Shown here piece by piece: positions 44,663 to 54,599 of a stretch of 64,000 nt of DNA (its first letter is position 1; each line of letters begins with the position of its first letter). Both the position numbers and the translations under genes were made by a program. The notes beneath the pieces are model-generated. The model worked only from the letters and a program-made list of their open reading frames with translations. It was not told where the DNA came from and did no database searches. Source of the stretch: Asparagopsis taxiformis. Its lineage: Eukaryota; Rhodophyta; Florideophyceae; Bonnemaisoniales; Bonnemaisoniaceae. The DNA is taken from assembly GCA_030407315.1 (NCBI GenBank), contig JALQPE010000221.1, positions 1 to 64,000 on the forward strand, in the 5' to 3' direction.

Positions 44663-47473
44663 TCAGTTAGCTGGCCAATATTTTCTACCATAGTCGGCAA
44701 ATATCTCCTCATCAGCTTCAACGTCTCTGGTCAGAACGACCTTGACAGCATGGGGATTCTTGATATTTGAAGCAAAGTCCGGTTTGTCTATGGCATCGCC
44801 TTGTCGAAACTCGGCTGACTGTGTTCGACTCACCTCGGTCGCTTTCTCCGTTCCGTCAATGACCCGACAATCATTGAGGTAGCTGGTACAATTATAGACC
44901 GCTGGAACGAGCCAAACCTTCCGAACAGGTGCACCCCTCCCTATGTACGTGGTTTCCAATTCCATGTTGTAGTCCTGGAACCTCTCTCCTGTGCACCCAA
45001 ATCCTTCCGGGCCGTACATCACTGATCTCTGCGGTTCCGAGTCTCGAATCTTCGCATAGAAAATCGTCCCATTGTACCAGCCAATGACCGTCCCCTTCTT
45101 CAGTTTCTTCGCCGCGAATACGCCAAACCCACCACCTCTTACCTCCGATTGCGAAACATAGACACCGTAGAATGCGGCATCGGCAGCCAGAATCGCGTCC
45201 GGGTCTATGCTCCAGAACGAGTGCATGTCCTCGGCAGGCCACTGGTCCATAGGCACCCCGCTCAATCTGTGAAGCATAGACCCGTCCTTCTTCATTGACG
45301 CAACGAACACAAGCAGATGGTTCGGCAATGCTGTCACAGCAGGTAAACCTTCTGGTGCATCTGAGATGTGCTTCTGACGAAGCCTTGGAGCTTTTCCTGT
45401 GACCGGTACCGACTCGTCCCCAAGAATGTGCAAGGAATTTGAGACTCCTGCACCTTCAGGAAACGTGCCGACCTCACTGTGCCTCGTGTTGAATGGAGGA
45501 TCAGTGAGCACAAGCTAAACACTGTCCTCCAACACGCCATCTTCCAGGAAACTAATTTTGTCCTCCACCTCTTTGGCTACATCAGTGGCGTCACAATTCA
45601 CACTGTGAATGTAACGCCCCATCACAGCTTCCAGCTTGGTGACATATTCTGGCTTGGTTTCCTTTCCGACGTCAACGAGCGGTGCTTCTGTAGGCGATAC
45701 AGTGTCAACCTCCATAGCGTCATCCTCGGCCGCACCTTATCTTGTTGCTGTTTCGCTAGCAACCGCCGCATTATCGTCCTCTCCACCACCGCGCTCCAGC
45801 CTAGCCTTCTTTCTCTGTGGCTCCAGACTATCCTCTTCTACATCCTCGCTGCCATTGTTTGGCACTGCTGCGGATATTTCCATCTGCGCAGGTGCACCTT
45901 CAAGGATGCCAGGCTCGGGCGTATCCTCAACACTGTGCCACTCATCCATGGTCAGAGGAAGCTTTCGTTGCTCTCGGGTTCGCAATAACCAAGCCTTCAG
46001 CCTCCTCTGACCATCCAGGGCATGAGACGTGTTCAACTTGGCTCGCATGAACGAGTTCAATCCGAACTTGTCAGGAGTGTCGAAAAGCAAGGCTCGAAGT
46101 CTCTGCATCAGCTGACCACGCTCGGCGAAAACATTCACCTCAGTGACACATTGGCGTATCAACAGCAGGAAGGCGCTTGTCAATGATCGCAGCCTTGCAT
46201 CCACAGCCACTGGAAGGTCGGCACAGAACCCGTTTTCACTGTCTACAGTTTTCGGGACAATGGTCAGGTTTTTCCGATGCTCCTCGACCGCACAGCCATC
46301 AGACCGATTCGGGAGTGACCTGAAGCAAAGGCTCGCGGGATCGAATACCATGAACGGCCAGCACATCGATTCAACATCCTCATACCCCAACACTCTTGCC
46401 CCGGTATCCCATGCAGCTAACACACGGTCGACAAAAAATCCAAGCTGGTTGGCTTGCGCACTGGATGTTGCAATTCCAACCATTCCACCACCACCAATGG
46501 CCCCGGATGTGGCTCTGGCCCGCCTAGATGGCACACTGCCCATCTCCTTACTGCGAATAGCCAAGATACACTGGCACATCATAACCATCAGCCTCCTGAA
46601 CCGCTTCTGGCTAGCCTGCAAAGAATCTTGCATGTCGGATGTAGCGCCGTCCAGAAAGTACCTGCTCGAAAGCAGTTCGCGGTTCAGTGGAGAGGACAAT
46701 TCTCCGCGGGGTGTCTTGCCAAACATTTCGACGGCACGAGAACTAGTCACCCCCACCTGTTTCGGAAACTCAACCATCCTCGGAGAATCACCCATCTCTG
46801 CATTGAGTCCCCATGCATGACAAAACATTTGCCACAGACGCAAATCAATCGCACTCGAATCTTCTGCTCGGTGATACGGCCGAAGCACAGCCAGGATAGA
46901 CATGCATGAGCTGTACTGCGGTTTACCACTCAGGCTTGAAGCAATTTGGCCGCTTGGATCGCAGGATTTGATCCAGCCCAACACATCAGCCATCCTCACA
47001 GAGGAAATGTGAGCGTACTTGTCCTTTCCGTTTTGGACCCAGTACTCGTCTCTGAGATCAACGGCGATCATCAGATACTCAACAAACATCATGCGCCTTT
47101 GCAGGCCTGCAATGTCGTTGGATGTCGTCGCTCTCACACGGTCCAGCACAACAGCAGTACTGCTGTTGGTGTCCGCCACGATAGACTCTTCTCGCATAGG
47201 AATCGTAACGCCAGGAGGAAAGACGCCCTTCTCCATTCCACGTACAATTGCCATGCAACGGTGCGCTCCATCCAATATCTCCAGAACGCCTTCTCGAAAC
47301 CTGCCAGTCACGGGATGAGCTGTGTCATAACCGCTGTTGCGAATGCTCTCCATGAGCGCTTCCACATGACTTCCATCAACATCGCGAATCGATACGAATT
47401 TGCTGACTTGATTGGGGTCGATGAACACCCATCCGTCGTGCTTTTCACCGTGATTGTGGAACGTTCCTTCCAT
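44663..47473 (-). pseudogene. ParB-like / DNA methyltransferase / SET family gene of element B, two in-frame stops, methyltransferase core deleted
   Basis: From ATG 47473 the first ORF (578 residues) has a ParB-like domain (about 20-80, LDGAHRCMAIVRG) and the helical region, and ends in a linker at a TAA (45739-45737). The same frame continues through MEVDTVSPTEAP and meets TAG at 45517-45515. It then resumes at once with LVLTDPPFNTR. In the intact relative at 19195 that TAG position is a Gln directly before LILTDPPYN, so one C-to-T change explains it. After DPPF only about 120 residues precede the SET domain, against about 400 in the relative: the target-recognition and AdoMet parts are missing. 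The SET domain is well kept (GGGFGVFAAKKLKKGTVIGW; SYLNDCRV; DEEIFADYGRKYW). Possibly the ORF to 45737 is still made as a separate ParB-like protein. Confidence 0.75.
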
Positions 47474-47987
47474 GGCGAACACAGGTAGAGTTTTTAAGAA
47501 AGGAATAGTTGGTTGCTGCTTGACCAGGGTGGCGCAAAGCAGAAGTTGGTTGTTTAAAACAAAGTGTCAGCGAGTGGTAGCACTTCGGTGGCTGTTTCCT
47601 TTCCACCCCTGTCCGAACCTTTACAAGTTAACTATATCGACTGTTAGCTCAATAATCAATGTAATACTAAAGTAATACTCAAAATATTGTTTCCATGCAA
47701 TTTATTGGGCCCCGTAACATCTCTAAACGTATCTTTGTAGTCCAATCGTATGCATCCGACATTCACTTCTAGAACGATTATTCACATCAAATTTTATGCT
47801 GCAATCAGTTCATGGCAGACATCATCCACACTGACGTGTCAATTTTGTCAATTGTCCATTCTATTTCTACACCAGCTAAACATCTCTTCTCGACCTTTCC
47901 AATCCTCCTAGTATATACTACTCTTTAGCAGAAGGTAACGGTTAGGCTTTCACTAATACAACAATTCTATTCCATAGCTATCCCAAC
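47474..47987. promoter_or_regulatory. Divergent intergenic region
   Basis: About 0.5 kb between the minus-strand ParB/SET gene and the plus-strand Tudor-like gene, so it should contain both promoters. I see no repeat of the palindrome family here. Confidence 0.35.
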
Positions 47988-49397
47988 ATGCTTCCTCTCG
48001 CTCCAAACGACGTTATAGAAGTTCAATGGGAACTTCGGCCGTTTGGGAGGAAACGAAAAATTGTGTGGTGGTCTGCAATCGTCAAGGAAATTACTCAGGT
48101 CAAGACGGAAACAGACCCATTCCTCCATGCATTGCTCGAATACAAAGCTAAATATGGTTTCGACTCTACCCTTTCTCAAGTCAAGATTTCAGATCGTAAC
48201 GAGCTCGTCGACAAGGATTCCGGAAGGGTTCTCCCGTGGCGAAGTGGTGAGCTTCGCAGTATGGACTCACCTCCATCCCCAGCAGAGAGAGACCCAGACT
48301 ACGGCATTGACCACACTAGCCACCGCCACCGCGGCATCCTTCAAGATTGCACTGCGGATCAAATGAAGAAGACCGTAGCAGAAATGCTGGCAAGATTGGA
48401 AAAGCTGGAGTCAGCTGCCAAACATCCTCTTCCCCCTCCATTCGATTCCAACAGCTCCATGACCTCCTCTGCTCTGACTGTATGTAGCATTCTGTTTCAG
48501 AAGCTTGGTGTGTACACGGACAAGCCCCTCTCCCTCCGGATGACAAAATCCGAGCACTCCAGGGGAATGCGACAAACATCGCAAGAAGAAATCAGAGTAC
48601 AGGCTGACTGCTCCCTTGCTCAATTCCGCACTATTGCCATTCAATGCAAGGCGAAAGAGAATCGTGACGTTCTCTTCCAGCCGTCCTTTGAGGACATCAC
48701 CTTTCCCTCTGGAAATGAGTCGGATCTTTCCATCATTTTCCCCACCTTTCAGGCACTATGTGACTCCATAGGTACCTCGCAACACGGGTTCCAGAAAATA
48801 TTGGTGAAGAGCAGGGCGGAACGCGATGGAGGCAGCTCATCGATTGTCCGAATTTTAGGAAATCTAGTCGACGTTGATTGCTCTCATGATGCTCCTTCTT
48901 CCGCATTTCTCGTCGGCTCATCTGCTTACGTCCTGTCCAGCCCAGACCAACGTATGACAGTTCTTTGCAGAGACTCCTACGAGTTTGACCACGTCAACAA
49001 TACATTTTTACATCCCCTATGTCTTAGCCAACTATCACAGTCTAGCATCGTGGACTCTTTCCACCTACGTGATAAGGCTACTGTTACCTATGGAGCAACG
49101 TTTTCGTTACTGTGGAGACGTATTCAGCGCCGAGCTTGTTACAGCACTTTCCAGCCTCTATCAACCGCAGAGACGTTTGGTACACTACATCTACGCTTAC
49201 CTTGCTGTATTTTCAGTGGTACTACTACATGCCAGGAGCTTGAAGACATTGGCTATGAGGCTATCTCTCGTCTTGGCTTCAATGCGGATTCAGACAATAC
49301 CCACCCTCCCTCTCCTCCACCTGCCACTGCAGTCCTGAGCAAAAATAATAAAGTACATCTATCCGTAGTTATCCTGTTCCTGGGTATTTCATTCTAG
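47988..49397 (+). CDS. Tudor/agenet-like protein with coiled coil, element B
   Basis: 469 residues from ATG 47988. The N-terminal region PNDVIEVQWELRPFG ... IVWWSAIVKEI (about 6-35) has the barrel-strand pattern of Tudor/agenet domains, as in the gene at 14600-12861. A coiled coil follows (MKKTVAEMLARLEKLE, about 130-145), then a large C-terminal domain of unknown fold ending FGTLHLRLPCCIF. It is shorter than its module A relative (579). Role inferred as for that gene: a possible reader of methylated protein. The fold needs structural confirmation. Confidence 0.68.
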   Translation: MLPLAPNDVIEVQWELRPFGRKRKIVWWSAIVKEITQVKTETDPFLHALLEYKAKYGFDSTLSQVKISDRNELVDKDSGRVLPWRSGELRSMDSPPSPAERDPDYGIDHTSHRHRGILQDCTADQMKKTVAEMLARLEKLESAAKHPLPPPFDSNSSMTSSALTVCSILFQKLGVYTDKPLSLRMTKSEHSRGMRQTSQEEIRVQADCSLAQFRTIAIQCKAKENRDVLFQPSFEDITFPSGNESDLSIIFPTFQALCDSIGTSQHGFQKILVKSRAERDGGSSSIVRILGNLVDVDCSHDAPSSAFLVGSSAYVLSSPDQRMTVLCRDSYEFDHVNNTFLHPLCLSQLSQSSIVDSFHLRDKATVTYGATFSLLWRRIQRRACYSTFQPLSTAETFGTLHLRLPCCIFSGTTTCQELEDIGYEAISRLGFNADSDNTHPPSPPPATAVLSKNNKVHLSVVILFLGISF

Positions 49398-49623
49398 AGC
49401 TCCTGTGGCCATCAATTTCTAGTAAAGACGGATACCCTCGCCCCTTCCTACTTCGACTATTCCACTACCTGTCTCTGCGCTATTCCTTCGACTTGACACT
49501 ATCGTCTGACTGGTTTCCTGATGTCTCGTATCTATCTACTTCCATCTATTACAAAATTCAACTCAACAGAAATTTTATTTCTTCATTCTTCGTCTACTAT
49601 ACCGAAACCGGTTTCATCCGATA
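49398..49623. other. Convergent 3' intergenic region
   Basis: Short 3'-to-3' spacer between the Tudor-like and coiled-coil genes. No repeats seen. Confidence 0.4.
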
Positions 49624-51150
49624 CTACTCCCCTTCATTCTCGATTTCATCATCGACAAATACCTTCACATATTCTTCATCTCCTCCGTCCTCTTCCATAG
49701 ACCTGAAGCTCTCCTCCAGCACTGAGTCCCCTCCATCGTCTACATTCAGTTCTTCATATCTATCACGCGATATAGTCAAAACCTCCTCATTCATAAAACG
49801 ACTACTCACCCGCTCCCCGGGAAGAAGCAGTTTCACTGCTTCATTGATTTCCCGGATTTGCGCTCCTCCCACCTCTGCTCCACTTTGAAATTTCAAAATC
49901 GTTCGGAACCCGTATGCAACTATGTAGATGAATTGCAAGGAGTATTCTGAACGTCGCAGGAACATGTTCTTATCAGAACATTGCGTGTAGGCGACTGCAA
50001 AGTTCAGTGCAACCTCTACTAAATTGATCCTCCTAGTCACAAACCTCTTGTCCGGTTCTCCAATTATTTGAACTTCGTACTCGACTTTGAATACCATTTC
50101 TTTTCGCACAGCAATGAAGTCGCGAAGAATCTTCATATTCTTGTCATCCATTGCTGCGCGCTCCGCTGCATTCATTTTCCTCTGCGCCGAGTACAGACTT
50201 GGAACTGACTCAATGTCCAGCCCACCGTCGTGCAAATGATGCTCCATGCGGACTGAACCTTGAAACCCACTGTATAGAACGAATCCAAGATCTCGGATGA
50301 ACCGGTTTCGCACATGATCTCTGGACTTGTTCATAAACCCGGTCACTGCCGTGAGTGCCGATTTCGTCACAGTGATGCCTACCTCCTTTCTGTGCAACGG
50401 CCCATTGTCACCAACCTTTCTTCGCTTCTGCTTTCGAGCGGCCCCATCACTTGCCTCGGACGTCCCATGCATTCCATCCATGCGAGCAGAGTCCGTTCCG
50501 CGAATTGTCTCCTCAATGGTCCCGGTAGTCACATACCCCCGCGCCCTCCACCGTTCGATACCTTCCGACGTTCCATTGGAGCTGGAACGGTCTCCTCCCT
50601 CTCTGAAAGAATTGTTTTGACACGTATTCTTGATTAAAGAGGTCACAACTTGGCAGCGCAATTCAATGTGGTTCCGGCCGGCAAGCGTCCTATTGAACAC
50701 ATCCTTTCGCTCATTGCTCTGCCTGGCGAACATCAGCGTATTGATTAGCTGGCATCCGTTGAAATGCCTATCCCTCTTATCCACCATTGCCTTCGTGTAC
50801 GTTGGAACAACAGCACACAGCACAGCACACACCATTTCGAACGTGAACGATTTCTCCGCATCCTGCGCAATGCGGAGACGTTCCCTGTCCTTCTCGGAGG
50901 CGATCTTCTTCGGATGTCCTTGTCCCTGGCTCAGAAGCCCATCGACGATGCTCTTGACCTCCTGCATATCGGTGTTTAGCATGGAGACAGTCTTGGCGAC
51001 ATTTCCGAGAGTCTCGCGTAATTGAATGGTGCTCTTCTCGACGGCATCCATTTTATCACTCAGGGCTTTCAGCTCTGCAGTGATGTTCGAAAAGCCCTCA
51101 CGCGTTATTTCGGAAAATGCAGCGATGCTCACGGAGGTTTCGGGATTCAT
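49624..51150 (-). CDS. Coiled-coil element protein with conserved C-terminal domain, element B
   Basis: 508 residues, intact. Residues about 10-75 form a long coiled coil (ITAELKALSDKMDAVEKSTI ... NVAKTVSMLNTDMQEVKSIV). The C-terminal half matches the protein at 11097 (LLLPGERVSSRFMNEE versus GGELLSSFIRKKK) and the module C protein (GFMNKSRDHVRNRF versus VMSARKRNARDR). The middle has basic patches (KQKRRK). It is the last gene before the right subterminal repeats. Function unknown. As a conserved second protein of a CACTA-type element it is a candidate for binding the subterminal repeats, by analogy with TnpA; there is no sequence similarity to support that. Confidence 0.77.
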   Translation of the reverse strand: MNPETSVSIAAFSEITREGFSNITAELKALSDKMDAVEKSTIQLRETLGNVAKTVSMLNTDMQEVKSIVDGLLSQGQGHPKKIASEKDRERLRIAQDAEKSFTFEMVCAVLCAVVPTYTKAMVDKRDRHFNGCQLINTLMFARQSNERKDVFNRTLAGRNHIELRCQVVTSLIKNTCQNNSFREGGDRSSSNGTSEGIERWRARGYVTTGTIEETIRGTDSARMDGMHGTSEASDGAARKQKRRKVGDNGPLHRKEVGITVTKSALTAVTGFMNKSRDHVRNRFIRDLGFVLYSGFQGSVRMEHHLHDGGLDIESVPSLYSAQRKMNAAERAAMDDKNMKILRDFIAVRKEMVFKVEYEVQIIGEPDKRFVTRRINLVEVALNFAVAYTQCSDKNMFLRRSEYSLQFIYIVAYGFRTILKFQSGAEVGGAQIREINEAVKLLLPGERVSSRFMNEEVLTISRDRYEELNVDDGGDSVLEESFRSMEEDGGDEEYVKVFVDDEIENEGE

Positions 51151-51689
51151 GTTGAACTTGCAATTGGAGTTTGCTAAAAGGAGAAGTGCTTTGAAGGAAG
51201 GGTGTCACGCTTAGTACAGCAGTGTTGTAGCAAATATCATTCCAGTGGATGCATCCATCCTGTTCTACTCTACATAATAATAATGCTTCTCGGTGCTCCG
51301 TAACGGTTATTTTTCATAATTTAGTGGTGGATGGTGCGTATTCTTTCCTTTGCTACCACCAACGTCCTGTGAATACCACACCTCGCTACCAGACTGACGT
51401 CTCCTACTAGATACTTTCAATGCAAAGATAGATAGGTATAATTTGAAATGCTAAACTCAACATAATATAGTCTACTCTGTACTTTCTCTCCTTACGGTGA
51501 GACAAACGAGATATGTTCAATCTTCCCTATCTTTCTTTCTACAACGTCCTATTCAGCATCTAGCTTCCCCGCACCCAACTATCTGTAAAGCACCATCACA
51601 ATTACTATAGTCGTATTCCACACACCATTCCAATATTTACCTTCACACTAACACTATGCTCCATATTTCCTCTAAGTCCACTCCACCAG
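51151..51689. other. Intergenic, upstream of the coiled-coil gene
   Basis: AT-rich spacer between the divergent end of the coiled-coil gene and the right subterminal array. No gene seen. Confidence 0.4.
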
Positions 51690-52044
51690 ACAGTGCTGTC
51701 AACCAATGCACGGTACTACCCGCAGACAATACAATTTGCTATCTACACTACTGTCTACAGATTTCCCCAGACAGTGCAGTAATACAATACAATGTACTGC
51801 CTCAGACAGTAAAATGTACTGTCTGCACATACTGTCTGGCGGCAACACTTCCAGACAGTAAAATTTACTGTTCTGGACAGTAAATTTTACTGTTTTTGGT
51901 ACTGTCCAGATTTCGTGCCAGTTTACTGCTGCAGCAGTATTCTGAAATTTCCAGACAGTAAATTTTACTGTCTCCGCGCACTGTCTTGGCCAGACAGTAA
52001 TTTTTACTGTCTCAGACAGTAAATTTACTGTCTTTTTTCATTCC
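51690..52044. repeat. Right subterminal repeat array of element B
   Basis: Many ACTGTCT/AGACAGT motifs, often as AGACAGTAAAATTTACTGT palindromes. The last part mirrors the first 100 bp of the left end. The CTGCCCTGGGCAG units of the left array are absent, so the ends are asymmetric. Confidence 0.9.
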
Positions 52045-52057
52045 CAACACCGTAGTG
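52045..52057 (-). repeat. Right terminal inverted repeat of element B
   Basis: CAACACCGTAGTG, the reverse complement of the left end. Directly outside it begins an unrelated open reading frame. Confidence 0.93.
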
Positions 52058-53717
52058 GAGTTCGGCGGCACCGACTTACTCTTCCCCAAAAAGGGTACCG
52101 GCTCCTTCCGCCGACTGGCGTCGCGAGGGCGAATTTTATCCTTCGAATGCTTCGGAACTCATGGTCTTTGACTCACACGAGTTGCCTTTTGCAAGGTATT
52201 TGCGAGCTCCTTGGGAGTATTATCCCTTCGCCCGTCTACCCCTCCGGGAGTTCGTGAACGAGAACCACACCGACTTGCGTCGAGATCTTCGTCTGATGGT
52301 AGGCGTCAAACGCCGTAATCCCCATGCGCTGCCAAACAGCTGGTCAGCTTACGCTCAACTTCCTTCCTGTCGGCCGATGCGGCATTTTCGTGTTCCTCAC
52401 ACTTTGCAGTGTGACCGCACTTTTCTTCTTCACCCAGGCGATGCCTTGTATGTTGAGCGGATTACCCGTCGGCTGTTCGAGCCTCATTCGAACCAGGGAA
52501 GTATTCCGGATTTACCTATCACTAGGTCAAGGTGGTTTGCGTATCCACCCCGCCCGGATACCGATATGTTGGAATGTTATATGCGTGTACACGCTCGATA
52601 CCTGACTCGGTCCACAAGCTTGCAAGTGTCGTCACTCGACTACCGAGTTTTCGGTTATCGCGCGAACTGCAACATCAATAACCGGACGGCGAACTTGGCT
52701 GTGCGGACAGCGGAGTTGAACGCGACACTTGAAGATTCCCGCTGAGAAGGCGAGAACTCGCCGCCCTTATGCTTGCCTATTGGGGATACACCAGCGATGC
52801 TGTATTTCCACAGTGTGGTCGAAGCTGATCCCCGTCCTTGGGTGAAGTCTCGGTTCCTGGACTACGTCCTTCTGGAGCGTGAACTCAATATTGGGTTGGA
52901 GATGGCGCGTCTCGTGGAGACGAGGGGATTCATTCCGGTATTAACCAAGCACTTGGCTGCGTCGGCCGTCACTACCTGGAAGGCTTTCCATGAAGTACCG
53001 TTATCACCGGTTGTACCGAGGACGCGTAGCGTAGATGCGAAGGTCATTGTCGACCTCCTCGAGGCTTCCTACAGGACCACCGAAGGTATCGAGGAGATTT
53101 CTTGTGCGATTGAAGGCGTGTCGCCGGAGAAGATTATTCCTTACTCGCATCCGAGTCTCCCGTTCAAGCCGGCTAAGCTGAAAGCGTATTCTACCCGAGA
53201 CGGGGTGGTGGTGGAGACGCCTCCCTTCCGTCGCGATGGCGAGTTCGCCGATGACGGTTATTACGCGGAAGAGCCTGCAAGTTACTCCAACGGAGCTTTG
53301 GAGGATTACTTATACAAGCCCGAACGGGAGATCCATGTACCACGCCCTGGGCGTTCTACTCCGGCTGGATATCGACACGCTGATCCCGGCTTTTCGCCTC
53401 ACCCGACTGTGCCAGTCGCACCCGCTCCTTACGAACCTGGGGTTCCACAAGCAAGTGTTCATCCGCCAGTCCCGCGGGGCTTGGCACAACCGACCCGTCA
53501 GGGCTCTTCGTCTCCTTCGGAAGCTCCGTCTCTGTCGCCCGATCGTCGATCGGGTCAGTCCGTGGATCGTGACGGCCAGGCCGGTCGTTCCACCGCTCCC
53601 GCGGATATACTTGGGTCCCTTTTAACTTCAGCGGAGCTGTTCTCGGATACGAAGGTGCGCAAATTGGCGGAGACGTCTGTGTTTTCGGAAGTGGACGCGG
53701 ACGTCCAGTCTCTCTAG
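52058..53717 (+). pseudogene. Fragment of an unrecognised protein gene, 5' end cut by element B, one in-frame TGA
   Basis: One frame is open from the right border of element B (SSAAPTYSSPKRVPAPSADW) to 53717, broken only by TGA at 52743-52745. After the stop it reads EGENSPPLCLPIGDTPAML in the same frame. The first part is rich in Arg, Tyr and Asn (LRAPWEYYPFARLPLREF); the second ends in a Pro/Ser linker and DADVQSL. An ATG at 52161 could serve for internal initiation. I recognise no domain. The 3' end runs into a tandem repeat, which suggests another mobile element, possibly its Gag-like or structural protein, but that is speculative. Confidence 0.5.
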
Positions 53718-53940
53718 TACGGGTCCTAGTCGGCCCCGAGATTTACTAGAACAAATGAACGTCCGCGTCCAAAAAAAATAAAAAAATTTTGGATGCGGAC
53801 GTCCACTTTCTCTAGTACATATGGCGGAATACTAGGGCCCGACATCCACTTTCTCTAGTATATATGTCGGAATACTAGAGCCCGACATCCACTTTCTCTA
53901 GTACATATGGCGGAATACTAGGACCCGACATCCAGTATAC
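53695..53940. repeat. Tandem repeat, ~43-bp unit, about four copies
   Basis: Units like CATCCACTTTCTCTAGTACA followed by TATGGCGGAATACTAGGGCC at about 53799, 53840 and 53883. A diverged first unit (GACGTCCAGTCTCTCTAGTA) contains the stop codon of the preceding ORF. An A-rich stretch interrupts after the first. Confidence 0.88.
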
Positions 53941-54058
53941 AATATATCAGCGAAAACCGGGAGGGAAGAAATTACAGCGGATGGTAAACTCAGGGCCCAT
54001 ATCGGACCGTATTTTATTCTCTCATTTACGAAACTGCTCGTATACAATACGTCTCTCT

Positions 54059-54245
54059 AGAATAGGAAATACATATCTGGTCAGAATAGGAAATAAATAC
54101 CCGGTTAGAATAGGAAATACGTATCCAGTCAGAATACGGAATACGTATCCAGCCAGAATACGGAATATGTATCCAGTCAGAATACGGAATATGTATCCAG
54201 CCAGAATATGAAATACGTATCCAGCCAGAATACAAAATACCTGTC
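54059..54245. repeat. 24-bp tandem repeat, about eight copies
   Basis: The unit AGAATACGGAATACGTATCC plus AGTC or AGCC repeats head-to-tail with few changes. Long ORFs on either strand here merely translate the unit. Confidence 0.93.
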
Positions 54246-54599
54246 AGCATATCGTCGATCACCCAGCTCCCTCACTATCGCGTTCTCCCTACCATCCGAA
54301 CGCCATGCACCACCATTCGCACATACTTCAAGAACCCTCACGACCTTGATTACAAAAAATCCGCTCCTTCCCAATACCATCCCCGCTTTCCTCGACACCA
54401 CCCCAGCCCATTAAATCATCAAGACATCAAACACGAACATGGTCAGCAAAATCTCACACCACTTGAAACCCACTCTCACTTCTATCGTATGCCCGAAAAT
54501 ATACACATACCAGAAACACCTCACAGCTTCATTCCCCATCTTCCTAGATCCCTTCTTCACTCTCCTTCAGTCCTGCCGTTCCTGCTTCACCACTCCTGC

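Larger units (their letters stand above)
27563..52057. mobile_element. Element B: 24.5-kb CACTA-type transposon with chromatin-modifier cargo
   Basis: Bounded by perfect 13-bp inverted repeats beginning CACTA (CACTACGGTGTTG), followed at both ends by AGACAGT subterminal arrays. In order it encodes a Plavaka/KDZ-type transposase, two ParB-dioxygenase fusions, a ParB/methyltransferase/SET remnant, a Tudor-like protein and a coiled-coil protein. CACTA termini with subterminal repeats are the hallmark of the En/Spm (CMC) superfamily, to which Plavaka elements are assigned. The 3-bp flanks are GAA on the left and GAG on the right, so a target-site duplication is not clear, and the two flanks are parts of different genes. 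The transposase needs one frame correction, so present mobility is uncertain. Confidence 0.9.

Noticed and set aside
44663..47473. Reassigned stop codons to explain in-frame TAA and TAG
   Set aside because: Intact genes nearby end in TAA (6330) and TAG (22386) with similarity ending there, so the standard code applies.
54026..54262. Minus-strand ORF with repeated YSGWI/YSDWI
   Set aside because: It is the translation of a 24-bp tandem repeat; a multiple of three keeps it open by chance.
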